64,000 nt of DNA from Geodermatophilus pulveris. Lineage in GTDB: Bacteria; Actinomycetota; Actinomycetes; Mycobacteriales; Geodermatophilaceae. This document shows, piece after piece, positions 19,779 to 28,089 of the stretch; positions within the stretch are counted from its first letter, which is position 1, and each line of letters begins with the position of its first letter. A program made the position numbers and the translations under genes. The notes under the pieces are model-generated. The model was not told the origin of the DNA and made no database searches. It saw only the letters and a program-made list of their open reading frames with translations. Location of the stretch: the NCBI RefSeq assembly GCF_900188375.1, contig NZ_FZOO01000005.1, positions 1 to 64,000 of the forward strand. Direction: 5' to 3'.

Positions 19779-22189
19779 CGACGAAGCTGTTCGGCGAGCC
19801 GGTCCGCCGGCGGGAGGACGCCCGGCTGGTCACCGGCCGCGGCCGCTACCTCGACGACATCGGCGCCGGCGCGCTGGCCGCCGCGTTCGTGCGCAGCCCG
19901 CACGCGCACGCCCGCGTGCTGGACGTCGACGTGGACGCCGCGCTCGACGTCGAGGGCCTGGTCGCGATCTACACCTACGAGGACCTCACCGGCCCGCTGG
20001 CCGAGCCGCTGCCGGTGCTCATCCCGCACCCGCAGCTGCACGCCCCGCGGACCGGCCACCCCCTGGCCAACGGCGAGGTCAACCACGTCGGCGAGCCGGT
20101 GGTCATGGTGGTCGCCACCGACCGCTACGTCGCCGAGGACGCCGCCGAGCGGATCGCCGTCACCTACGAGGAGCTGCCCGCCGTCGTCGGGGTGGACGCC
20201 GCCCGCGAGGCGCGGGCGAGCGTGCACGCGGAGATCCCGGACAACGTCGCCGCCGTCCACCACCAGGAGACCGGGGACGTCGAGGAGGCGTTGCGCGGCT
20301 CGAGCCGGACGCTGTCGTTCACCCAGTACGTCGAGCGCAGCGCGTGCATGCCGCTGGAGGGCAAGGGCGTGCACGCCCGCTGGGACGCCGACGACTCCTC
20401 GCTGCGGGTGCACACCAGCACCCAGGCCTCCACCTCGGTGCGCGCGGCGATCGCGGCGAAGCTGCAACTCCCGCTGGACCAGGTGGAGGTGGTCGCCCCG
20501 GACGTCGGCGGCGGCTTCGGCGTCAAGATCGTGCACCCGTGGCCGGAGGAGCTGCTGGTGCCGATGGCCGCCATCGCGCTGGGCCGCGAGGTGAAGTGGA
20601 CCGAGGACCGCCGCGAGCACTTCATCTCCAGCGCCCACGAGCGCCAGCAGCGGCAGGAGATCCGCGTCGGGTTCGACGACGACGGCCGGCTCACCGCGCT
20701 GGACGTGCACATCTGGCACGACAACGGCGCCTACACGCCCTACGGGATCATCGTGCCGATCGTGACCGCGACCCAGTTGGTCGGCCCGTACGTGGTCCCG
20801 ACCTACCGGGTGCGGGTGGAGAGCGTCTACACGAACACGGTCATCGTCACCCCGTACCGCGGGGCGGGGCGCCCGCAGGGCTGCTTCGCGATGGAGCGGA
20901 CGATGGACCGCATCGCCGACGCCCTCGGCCTGGACCGGGCCGTCGTCCGCGAGCGCAACCTCATCCGGCCCGACCAGTTCCCCTACGACCACCACCTCAC
21001 GTTCCAGGACGGCCGGCCGGTCATCTACGACTCCGGCGACTACCCAGGGCTCCTCGGGAAGCTGACGGCGCTGGTCGGCTGGTCCGCGGCCGGGGAGCTG
21101 CGCGCCGCGGCCGCGGAGCGCGGGAAGCTGCTCGGCATCGGGATGGCGCTGTACGTGGAGGGCACCGGCCCCGGCCCGTACGAGGGCGGGCACGTGCAGG
21201 TGCTGGGCAGCGGCAAGGTGCTGGTGTCGACCGGGCTGACCTCGCAGGGCCAGGGGCACGAGACGGTGTTCGCCCAGATCGTGGCCTCCGAGCTCGGCGT
21301 GCCGATCGACGACGTCGAGGTGACCACCGGCGACACCCGCCGCTTCGGCTACGCGGTGGGCACCTTCGCCTCAAGGGCGGCGGTGATGAGCGGCAACGCG
21401 GTGGCGCTGGCCGCCCGCGGGGTGCGGGAGAAGGCGCTGCGGATCGCCGCGGAGGTGCTGGAGGCCGAGCCGGACGACCTGGAGATCGAGGACGGACTGG
21501 TGCAGGTGCGCGGCACGCCGGGGACGTCGATCCCGCTGCGCACCGTCGCGGTGCTGTCCAACCCGCTGCGCTACGCCTTCGACGAGGCCGCGAAGCAGGC
21601 CACCCAGTTCGCCACGCACGACGACTCGAAGCCGCCGGTGGCCCCGGGGGACGCGCCGGGCCTGGAGCACCGCGAGTACTTCTCCCCGCTGCGCTCGACG
21701 TTCGCCTCCGGCGCGCACGCGGCGGTCGTGGAGGTCGACCCGCAGACGTGGGAGATCGACGTCGTCACGTACGCGGTGGTGCACGACTGCGGCAACGTGG
21801 TGAACCCGATGATCGTCGAGGGGCAGGTGCACGGCGGCGTGGCACAGGGCGTGGGCGGGGCGCTGTACGAGCGGATGGCCTACGACGCCGACGGGCAGCT
21901 GCAGAACGCCTCGTTCATGGACTTCCTCATGCCCTACGCCTCCGAGGTGCCCGACGTCGTGATCGACCACCAGCAGACGCCCTCGCCGCTCAACCCGCTG
22001 GGCATCAAGGGCGCGGGCGAGGCCGGCGTCATCCCGGGGTCGGCGGCGCTGGCGTCGGCGATCGAGGACGCGGTGGGGAGGCGGATCACCTCGATGCCGA
22101 TCTCCCCCACCGAGCTGTACGACCTGGTGCGGGACCCCGGCGCGGAGCGGACGGCGGCGTCCGCCCGCCGGGCGGGGGCCCCGGCGTGA
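19775..22189 (+). CDS. Molybdenum hydroxylase catalytic subunit (CoxL/XdhB-like)
   Basis: The 804-residue molybdopterin-cytosine-dinucleotide-type large subunit contains PDVGGGFGVK, TPYRGAGRPQGCFAMERTMD, TSQGQGHETVFAQI and, near the end, IKGAGEAGVIPG with the base-catalytic Glu. The active loop lacks the AYRCSFR signature of form I CO dehydrogenases, so hydroxylation of an N-heterocycle or aldehyde is expected instead. With a UraA-type permease at the head of the operon, uracil/thymine dehydrogenase (uracil to barbiturate) is a reasonable hypothesis. The sequence does not prove the substrate. Confidence 0.88.
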   Translation: MTTKLFGEPVRRREDARLVTGRGRYLDDIGAGALAAAFVRSPHAHARVLDVDVDAALDVEGLVAIYTYEDLTGPLAEPLPVLIPHPQLHAPRTGHPLANGEVNHVGEPVVMVVATDRYVAEDAAERIAVTYEELPAVVGVDAAREARASVHAEIPDNVAAVHHQETGDVEEALRGSSRTLSFTQYVERSACMPLEGKGVHARWDADDSSLRVHTSTQASTSVRAAIAAKLQLPLDQVEVVAPDVGGGFGVKIVHPWPEELLVPMAAIALGREVKWTEDRREHFISSAHERQQRQEIRVGFDDDGRLTALDVHIWHDNGAYTPYGIIVPIVTATQLVGPYVVPTYRVRVESVYTNTVIVTPYRGAGRPQGCFAMERTMDRIADALGLDRAVVRERNLIRPDQFPYDHHLTFQDGRPVIYDSGDYPGLLGKLTALVGWSAAGELRAAAAERGKLLGIGMALYVEGTGPGPYEGGHVQVLGSGKVLVSTGLTSQGQGHETVFAQIVASELGVPIDDVEVTTGDTRRFGYAVGTFASRAAVMSGNAVALAARGVREKALRIAAEVLEAEPDDLEIEDGLVQVRGTPGTSIPLRTVAVLSNPLRYAFDEAAKQATQFATHDDSKPPVAPGDAPGLEHREYFSPLRSTFASGAHAAVVEVDPQTWEIDVVTYAVVHDCGNVVNPMIVEGQVHGGVAQGVGGALYERMAYDADGQLQNASFMDFLMPYASEVPDVVIDHQQTPSPLNPLGIKGAGEAGVIPGSAALASAIEDAVGRRITSMPISPTELYDLVRDPGAERTAASARRAGAPA

Positions 22190-22842
22190 GGTTCGAGGGC
22201 TCCGCGGTGCTGCACGCCGACCCCGAGCGGGTGTGGGCGGTGATCACCGACCCGGAGGTGCTCGCGCGCACCATCCCCGGGTGCCGGTCGCTGGAGGCGG
22301 TGGGCGCGGACTCCTACCGGCTGGACGTGTCGGCGGGGGTGGGCGCGATCCGCGGGACCTACGCCGGAGAGGTGCACCTCACCGACCAGCAGCGGCCGAC
22401 GTCCTACGTGATGCACGCGTCCGGCGCCGGGGCCCCGGGGCAGGTGCGGGCGACGGTGCGGATCGAGCTGGCGCCGTCCGAGGACTCCTCGACCGTGCTG
22501 ACCTGGACGGCCGACGCCGTGGTGGGCGGCCCGGTGGCCGGCGTGGGCCAGCGGATGATCAGCGGCGTGGCCAAGCGGACGGCCGCGCAGTTCTTCACCG
22601 CGGTGGACACCGAGCTGACCGGCACCGTCGTGCCGATCGACGCCGCCCCGTCGGCCGTCGCGGCGAGCCGCTCCGACGCCGCGACGCCGGCAGCCCGGCC
22701 ACGGGTCTTCGCCGGCCGGGCCGGCGTCCCCGCGGGAACGCCCGGCGACCTGCGCACCCTCGCGCTGGGCGCCGCCGGCGGCAGCCTGCTCACCCTGGTC
22801 GGCGTCGCCGTCGGCTGGCTGCTGGGCCGCCGACGGGGCTGA
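22186..22842 (+). CDS. CoxG-type SRPBCC protein with C-terminal membrane anchor
   Basis: The 218-residue protein has an SRPBCC (START-like) fold in the first 150 residues (FEGSAVLHADPERVWAVITD; IPGCRSLEAVG; TWTADAVVGGPVAGVGQRM). A Pro/Ala linker follows, then a single transmembrane helix GAAGGSLLTLVGVAVGWLLG ending in RRRG. CoxG proteins recruit the Mo hydroxylase to the cytoplasmic membrane. It is the last gene of the permease-M-S-L-G operon and overlaps the large-subunit stop by four bases. Confidence 0.85.
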   Translation: MRFEGSAVLHADPERVWAVITDPEVLARTIPGCRSLEAVGADSYRLDVSAGVGAIRGTYAGEVHLTDQQRPTSYVMHASGAGAPGQVRATVRIELAPSEDSSTVLTWTADAVVGGPVAGVGQRMISGVAKRTAAQFFTAVDTELTGTVVPIDAAPSAVAASRSDAATPAARPRVFAGRAGVPAGTPGDLRTLALGAAGGSLLTLVGVAVGWLLGRRRG

Positions 22843-22880
22843 CGGACCACCCGGGGGTGCGCGGCAGCCGGCGGCCCGGC

Positions 22881-25094
22881 TTACGCCACCGGCTCGTGGA
22901 AGGTCCACTCACCCGGGGCGTCGAAGAAGGCCCAGGTGCCCTGGCGGCCCGTCTCGTCCACCCCGGGCCGCGTGTAGTCGCACACGCCGGTCGGGAAGAC
23001 GTCCCGCAGCTGCGCCCACTGCCCGTCGGTCATCTCCGGGTAGTCGCCCTGGGACGGCTCCCGCAGCTGGCAGGTGACGACGTCGCTCGCGAGCGGCCCG
23101 CCCGCCACGATCCGCGGCGAGGCGAACGACGGGTACAGCCGGTTGCAGCGGGTGTCGCCCCGGTACACCTGCTCCTCGACGATCTTCGTGCCGTCGGGTG
23201 CGAAGCAGGCCTCGACGAGGTCGGCCGGCTTGGCGGCGACCACCACGTCGTGCCGGTCGTCCCCGCTGCCCACCGTCGCCTGCACGGCGAGGATCCAGCG
23301 GTCCATCTGCTCCAGGGCCGACACGAGCACCGGGCTGTCGGGGCTGAACAGGCCCAGGGTGTCGTCCTCGACCAGCATCACCTGGTTGTCGGCGTCGCCG
23401 TTGGCCTCGATCAGCCGCTCGCGGGTGGAGAACGAGTGGTAGCGCATGTGGATGTCACCGACCGGCAGGTCGTCGGTGTACGCCCGGTAGTCGATGATCG
23501 GGACGTCGGCGAGGCCGCCCCCGTCGAGCATGCGGCCGGTCTCGTAGGCCGCCCGCCGCGCCAGCGGGTCGGCGCTCATCCGGTCGGCGACCACGCCGGC
23601 GTCGGTGTCCAGCCCGCCGATGCGGTCGTTGAGGTCGAGGAACTGGTCGATGCCGATCGTCCCGTCCGCGAGCGCCTGCAGGCCGTACTGCACGCCCACG
23701 TTGTCCAGCGGCCGCCGGGCCGAGCCGGTCCGCGGATCGACACCGTAGGCGTTGCGGGTGTGGTCCCACACGGTCGCCCGGGCGCCGTCCGGGTTGCTCT
23801 GCGGGTCGTAGCGCTCCTCCTGCGGCACCGACGGGTCGAACTCGGCCTGGGGGTCCAGCCGCTGGGCGCCGGTGCTCTGGTTCGCGATGGCGGCGTGCAC
23901 GCCGAAGCCGGCGACCGCGAGCTCCTGGGCCTCGTCCATCGCAGCCGGGGCGGTGACGGTGGAGTAGTGGTGGAGCAGGCGGGCGTCGGCGAGCTTCTGG
24001 GACGTGGCGAACCCGACGTCGGGGAAGCTGCAGCCCACGACCATGCCGTCGAGGAGCCCCGGGTAGGCGTCGACGGCCTGGTGGGCCTGGTACGAGCCGC
24101 CCGAGCAGCCCCAGCCCATGGTGTAGGTGGGCACACCGTGGGTCTCGATGAACTCCTCGCGCGTCGTGCTCAGCGTCTCCGAGGTCAGCAGGTCGCTGCA
24201 GTTGTTGCCGAAGACGTTGAGCGAGTTGGAGGCCACGGCGAACCCGCGGGAGAGCATGGGGTCGACCAGCACGCCACCGGTGGCGGCACCCTGCCGGTAC
24301 CACCCGCCGCGGCACCCGCCACCGAGGGTGTGGACGAGGCGGTCGTTCCAGGCCCGGTTGCGCGCGAAGGGGCTGGGGTCGACCCCCTCGCCGGGGTCGT
24401 GCAGGACCGCGAACTCGTACACGCCGCGGTTGACCGTGCCCGTCTCCACGCGGACCACGTACGGGGTCACGACCCCCTCCAGCGTCGTGGTGGTCGCCAC
24501 GTCGGCGGGCAGGGCCGCGGGGTCGGCCAGCGGCTGGAAGGTCCCCGCGGTGGTGCGGTACACGTACTCGACGCGGGGGGTGACCGAGCAGTCCTCGTCG
24601 AGCGGCTCACCGAGCACCTGGCCGGTCACCGTGGCGAACTCCGCCGTCTCGCAGACGAACGGTTCCTCCTGGGGACCGGAGAACACCGGCCCCGTCCCCG
24701 GGTGGGCCGTGACGTCCACGGCGCCGGTGCCGGCGCCCCGGGCGGAGGCGCGGATCGTGTGCCCGCCGGGCGTGAGGCCGTCGACGAGTCCGAGCAGACC
24801 GCCGTCGGTGGGGCGCAGGTCGCCGGAGACGTCCTCCCCGTCGACGGACACCCGGACCCGCTCGGGCCGCACGCCCGGGGGGAGGTCCACCCGGACGAGC
24901 GCGTCGCCCCCGCTCACGGCGTCCGGACGGCTGGAGACCACGGAGACCCGCAGCTCCCGGCTCTCCGCAGCCGGCACGTCCCCGGGCCGGTCCGGCGGGC
25001 GCTCACCGGCCACCGCCGTCGACACCCCGAGCGGCAGGACCACCGCGGAGACCGCGGCGACGACGAGCGCCCGGCTGGAGTGGGGGCTGCGCAT
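22881..25094 (-). CDS. Secreted alpha/beta-hydrolase-like protein (DUF6351-type)
   Basis: The 737-residue protein has a clear signal peptide (MRSPHSSRALVVAAVSAVVL ... STAVAG). An Ig-like N-terminal region is followed by a large domain with the nucleophile-type motif GWGCSGGSYQAHQ, AFAVASNSLN-like and GCSFPDVGF segments, and a C-terminal region ending WAFFDAPGEWTFHEPVA. Several Cys are placed as in extracellular proteins. This resembles DUF6351 proteins, which look like tannase/feruloyl-esterase or depolymerase relatives, but the substrate is unknown. The ATG start at 25094 has GAGAGAAGAGG upstream. Confidence 0.7.
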   Translation of the reverse strand: MRSPHSSRALVVAAVSAVVLPLGVSTAVAGERPPDRPGDVPAAESRELRVSVVSSRPDAVSGGDALVRVDLPPGVRPERVRVSVDGEDVSGDLRPTDGGLLGLVDGLTPGGHTIRASARGAGTGAVDVTAHPGTGPVFSGPQEEPFVCETAEFATVTGQVLGEPLDEDCSVTPRVEYVYRTTAGTFQPLADPAALPADVATTTTLEGVVTPYVVRVETGTVNRGVYEFAVLHDPGEGVDPSPFARNRAWNDRLVHTLGGGCRGGWYRQGAATGGVLVDPMLSRGFAVASNSLNVFGNNCSDLLTSETLSTTREEFIETHGVPTYTMGWGCSGGSYQAHQAVDAYPGLLDGMVVGCSFPDVGFATSQKLADARLLHHYSTVTAPAAMDEAQELAVAGFGVHAAIANQSTGAQRLDPQAEFDPSVPQEERYDPQSNPDGARATVWDHTRNAYGVDPRTGSARRPLDNVGVQYGLQALADGTIGIDQFLDLNDRIGGLDTDAGVVADRMSADPLARRAAYETGRMLDGGGLADVPIIDYRAYTDDLPVGDIHMRYHSFSTRERLIEANGDADNQVMLVEDDTLGLFSPDSPVLVSALEQMDRWILAVQATVGSGDDRHDVVVAAKPADLVEACFAPDGTKIVEEQVYRGDTRCNRLYPSFASPRIVAGGPLASDVVTCQLREPSQGDYPEMTDGQWAQLRDVFPTGVCDYTRPGVDETGRQGTWAFFDAPGEWTFHEPVA

Positions 25095-25213
25095 GGCGGG
25101 CCTCTTCTCTCGACGACCCCCACGGCGGGGTGCTGCGGGCAGACGACCACAGTCCGCTCACCCGGGCCAACCGGGCGCAGTCATCCGGCGGGAGGTGGGG
25201 GCCCGGCCGCGGC

Positions 25214-26143
25214 TCAGGCCCTGCGCACGTCCACCGGGAGGCCGGTCTCGCGCTCGGAGACCCGCCACAGGGTGTCGATCTGCTCCTGCAGGCCGGGCCG
25301 GCGCAGGACGGACCGCCGCACCGCCGGGCCGTGCGAGCCGTACCGCGGCGCGTAGAGCTCCCCGCCGCGGGCCCGCGGGTCGGTCGCGGCCCGCAGCTGC
25401 GGCCGGGCGCCCTCGAACGGCGACATGCCCGACCGCGCGGTCAGCACCGCGAAGGCCGCGCCCACCCAGCCGGCGCCACCCGCCCGCACCGCCCGCGCCT
25501 GCAGGTCGGTGTCGGTCAGCCCCGGGTGCGCGAGCAGGCTGATCGCCGGCACGCCGGCCGCGGCGAACCGCCGCTGCAGGCCCAGCCCGAAGTGCAGGTT
25601 GGCCAGCTTCGACCGCGCGTACGCCGCCCACGGCCCGTAGCCGCGCCGCAGGTGCACGTCGACCGGGTCCAGCCGCCGGGCCCGGTGCCGCGCCGTGCTG
25701 GTCACCGTCACCACGCGCGCGGCGGGTGCCCTCAGCAGCGCCGGCAGCAGGTGCGCGGTCAGCGCCCAGTGCCCCAGGTGGTTGACCCCGAACTGCGTCT
25801 CGAAGCCGTCGGCGGTCGTCCCCCGCGGCAGCGCCATCACCCCGGCGTTGTTGACCAGGAGGTCGACGCGCCCGTGCCGGGCCAGCACGGCCCGCGCCGC
25901 GGCGGCCACCGACGACAGGTCGCCGAGGTCCAGCCGCACCACCTCGACCGACGCCGAGGAGTGGGCGGCCCGCAGCCGCGCCTCCGCAGCGGCCGTCCTG
26001 CCCGGGTCACGGGCGGCCACCACCACGTGCGCACCGGCACGCACCAGCGCCAGCGCCGTCTGCAGGCCGAGCCCGCCGTTCGCGCCGGTCACCACCGCCG
26101 TCCGGCCGGTCAGGTCCGGGACGTCCCGCTCGGTCCACACCAT
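25214..26143 (-). CDS. Short-chain dehydrogenase/reductase (SDR)
   Basis: The 309-residue NAD(P)-dependent oxidoreductase has TGANGGLG (cofactor loop, about 19-26), NNAGVM, the catalytic VTVTSTARH serine and YARSK (Tyr/Lys). It resembles the retinol-dehydrogenase/oxidoreductase-type SDRs common in actinobacteria. It lies upstream of the secreted hydrolase gene on the same strand with a 119-bp gap. The substrate is not predictable. Confidence 0.88.
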   Translation of the reverse strand: MVWTERDVPDLTGRTAVVTGANGGLGLQTALALVRAGAHVVVAARDPGRTAAAEARLRAAHSSASVEVVRLDLGDLSSVAAAARAVLARHGRVDLLVNNAGVMALPRGTTADGFETQFGVNHLGHWALTAHLLPALLRAPAARVVTVTSTARHRARRLDPVDVHLRRGYGPWAAYARSKLANLHFGLGLQRRFAAAGVPAISLLAHPGLTDTDLQARAVRAGGAGWVGAAFAVLTARSGMSPFEGARPQLRAATDPRARGGELYAPRYGSHGPAVRRSVLRRPGLQEQIDTLWRVSERETGLPVDVRRA

Positions 26144-26155
26144 GCCGCGGCCTGG

Positions 26156-26542
26156 CTACGCCGTCACGACGTCGACCATGGGGAGGGCCCGCAGCCGACG
26201 ATCCGTCGTCACGAGCACCGCGGTCCGGACCGCCGCCAGTTCCACGTAGAGCGCATCCACGAGCCGGAGCTGCTGGCGTCGGGCCCAGGCGCCGGCCAGC
26301 AGGTCCGACACCGAGTGGCGTTCCAGCGGCGCGTCAGCGACACGGGCGAGCAACCGGGTGACCGTGTCGTCGTCCAGGCTCCCGGCACGGTGCAGCCGCC
26401 CGAGAGCCGAGAGCACCTCGGCATCGACGTGGGCTGGTGCGTGCAGCTCATGGCCGGCCAGTCGTGCGCGCACGGCGGCGCCCAGGGAGTCCTGCAGGAG
26501 CAGGTCCACGAGGGCGGAGGCGTCGAGGACCACCTCAGCCAT
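26156..26542 (-). CDS. vapC: VapC-type PIN-domain toxin
   Basis: The 128-residue PIN-domain ribonuclease has the acidic residues expected for Mg2+ binding: D7 in VVLDASALVD, E42 in VDAEVLSAL, D95 in LVDALYVELA and D113 in VTTDRRL. In VapBC modules the toxin cleaves RNA until it is neutralised by VapB. Its start overlaps the end of the antitoxin gene by 8 bp, the usual arrangement. Confidence 0.88.
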   Translation of the reverse strand: MAEVVLDASALVDLLLQDSLGAAVRARLAGHELHAPAHVDAEVLSALGRLHRAGSLDDDTVTRLLARVADAPLERHSVSDLLAGAWARRQQLRLVDALYVELAAVRTAVLVTTDRRLRALPMVDVVTA

Positions 26543-26762
26543 GTCGCGTCGCAGGTTCGTCCCGCGCCGCGTCGAGCGCTGCGAGCGCGTCGTCGTGCGA
26601 CACCGGCGACGCGGCAGGCTGGAGCGTCGCCAACCAGGCGTCCGTCGTCCGTCCGGCGAGGTGACGCCTGATGGCGTCCTGCGTCAACGACGACAGGTTG
26701 ATCCCGGCCGTCCGCACCGCCGCGGCGAGGTCGTCGGGGAGGTAGATGTTCACCCGAGGCAT
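26535..26762 (-). CDS. vapB: Ribbon-helix-helix antitoxin (VapB-like)
   Basis: The 75-residue protein has an N-terminal RHH DNA-binding motif (MPRVNIYLPDDLAAAVRT) and a C-terminal tail (from about WLATLQPA) that would wrap the toxin. I chose the ATG at 26762; an upstream in-frame start would put seven Cys/Arg-rich residues translated from the operator repeats in front of the RHH. The upstream direct repeats probably mediate autorepression. Confidence 0.82.
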   Translation of the reverse strand: MPRVNIYLPDDLAAAVRTAGINLSSLTQDAIRRHLAGRTTDAWLATLQPAASPVSHDDALAALDAARDEPATRHG

Positions 26763-26781
26763 ACACACACGATACACACAC
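26761..26781 (-). promoter_or_regulatory. Direct repeat, likely VapB operator
   Basis: ATACACACAC occurs twice on an 11-bp pitch (26761-26770 and 26772-26781; plus-strand reading), abutting the vapB start codon. Same-face repeats at one helical turn suit an RHH repressor binding as paired dimers. Confidence 0.5.
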
Positions 26782-26811
26782 AACCGTCGGGCACGACCTC
26801 CACCGTCGTAC

Positions 26812-26835
26812 CCGGCGTTCCCGCGGGAACGCCGG
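26812..26835. terminator. 24-bp perfect palindrome, probable terminator
   Basis: CCGGCGTTCCCG (26812-26823) is followed immediately by its exact reverse complement CGGGAACGCCGG. It lies 5 bp past the stop of the beta-lactamase-like gene and upstream of vapB. As RNA it would form a 10-bp or longer hairpin. A protein-binding site is an alternative. Confidence 0.5.
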
Positions 26836-26840
26836 AGTGA

Positions 26841-27956
26841 TCACAGCGAGGCGTAGACCGCCCGGACGTAGGCCTCGCTGCGGTCCGAGCCGAGGACGCC
26901 GGGCGCCATCCGGTTCATCAGGTAGCTGATCGTCAGCCGGCGGTCCAGGTCCATGACGACCAGCGACCCGCCCCAGCCGCCCCAGAAGAAGGTGCGGCCC
27001 GCGGGCACGTACGGCACCAGCGGCGAGCCCAAGCAGTAGCCGACGCCGAACCGGAACGGCGCGCCGAGCACCAGGTCCACCCCGTCGGACTGCTGCTCGA
27101 AGACCGTCTCGACCGTCCGCGGGGACAGCAGCCCCCCGCCGCCGAGGCTGAGCGTCCGCATCACCTGCAGCAGTCCGCGGGCGTTGGTGTGCCCGTTGAG
27201 CGCACCCAGGTCGGCGCGGCGCCACTCCGGTGAGTTGGCCGCCGCGGCCGAGGCGAGCGGCGCGGTGAACGTCCGGTACGCCACCGACTCCGGGTCCAGC
27301 TCGCGCGGGTCACCCGAGGGCGGCGGCGGGACGACCGGGGCGATGCGGTCCCAGTCCTCCTCGCGGGCGCCGATCTGGTAGTCCGCGCCCAGCGGCCCGG
27401 CGACCTCCTCGGCCACGAACTGCTTGAGGGTGCGCCCGGTGATCCGCCGGACGACCTCGCCGACCAGGTGCCCCTGGTTGTTGGCGTGGTAGCCCGACGC
27501 CGTCCCCGGCTCCCACCACGGCCGCTGCCAGGCCAGCCGCTCGGTGGCGCTCTCCCAGTCGTACATGTCGCGGATCGAGAAGGGCGGGTCCCAGCCGGAG
27601 ACGCCCGACGTGTGCGACAGGAGGTGGCGCACCTCGACGTCCCGCTTGCCCTTCGCGGAGAACTCCGGCCAGTAGTCGCCGACCGGCGCGTGCACGTCGA
27701 GCTCCCCGCGGTCGACCAGCAGCAGCGCGGCCAGCGCGAGCACGCACTTCGTCGTCGACCAGCCGTTGACGATGGTGTCCGCGGTCCAGGGCGTCGTCCG
27801 CTCGGTGTCGCGGTACCCACCCCACAGGTCGACGACGGTCTCCCCGTCCAGGTCGACGGCGACCGACGCGCCCAGCTCGTCGCCGTCCAGCGCCAGCGCC
27901 AGCGCCTCCCGCACGCCGGCGAAGCGGTCGTCGCAGCTGCCGTGCACCTCGGCCAT
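26841..27956 (-). CDS. Serine hydrolase of the beta-lactamase/esterase EstB family
   Basis: The 371-residue penicillin-binding-protein-like esterase shows the SxxK nucleophile motif (STTKC, about 68-72), a YxN-type motif (YHANNQG) and GHTNA near the C-terminal third; WGGWGGSLVVMDL follows. Members hydrolyse esters or beta-lactams, and many act on small esters. No signal peptide is seen, so it is cytoplasmic. Start ATG at 27956. The divergent neighbour is the CHRD protein gene. Confidence 0.85.
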   Translation of the reverse strand: MAEVHGSCDDRFAGVREALALALDGDELGASVAVDLDGETVVDLWGGYRDTERTTPWTADTIVNGWSTTKCVLALAALLLVDRGELDVHAPVGDYWPEFSAKGKRDVEVRHLLSHTSGVSGWDPPFSIRDMYDWESATERLAWQRPWWEPGTASGYHANNQGHLVGEVVRRITGRTLKQFVAEEVAGPLGADYQIGAREEDWDRIAPVVPPPPSGDPRELDPESVAYRTFTAPLASAAAANSPEWRRADLGALNGHTNARGLLQVMRTLSLGGGGLLSPRTVETVFEQQSDGVDLVLGAPFRFGVGYCLGSPLVPYVPAGRTFFWGGWGGSLVVMDLDRRLTISYLMNRMAPGVLGSDRSEAYVRAVYASL

Positions 27957-28089
27957 CAGGCCCTCCCCTCCCCGGCGCGGCCCCGGACGCCGCGTGCCCC
28001 GATGAGACCACGGGGCCCCGGCGGTGAACGCCCGCGACGCGGGCTCCGTAGACCCGGGTGACCTGCACGACCCCGAGTCAGGAGCTCCC

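Noticed and set aside
19775-22189. Naming the Mo hydroxylase large subunit as carbon monoxide dehydrogenase
   Set aside because: The form I CODH active-site signature (AYRCSFR) is absent. The Cox-type names refer only to subunit architecture.
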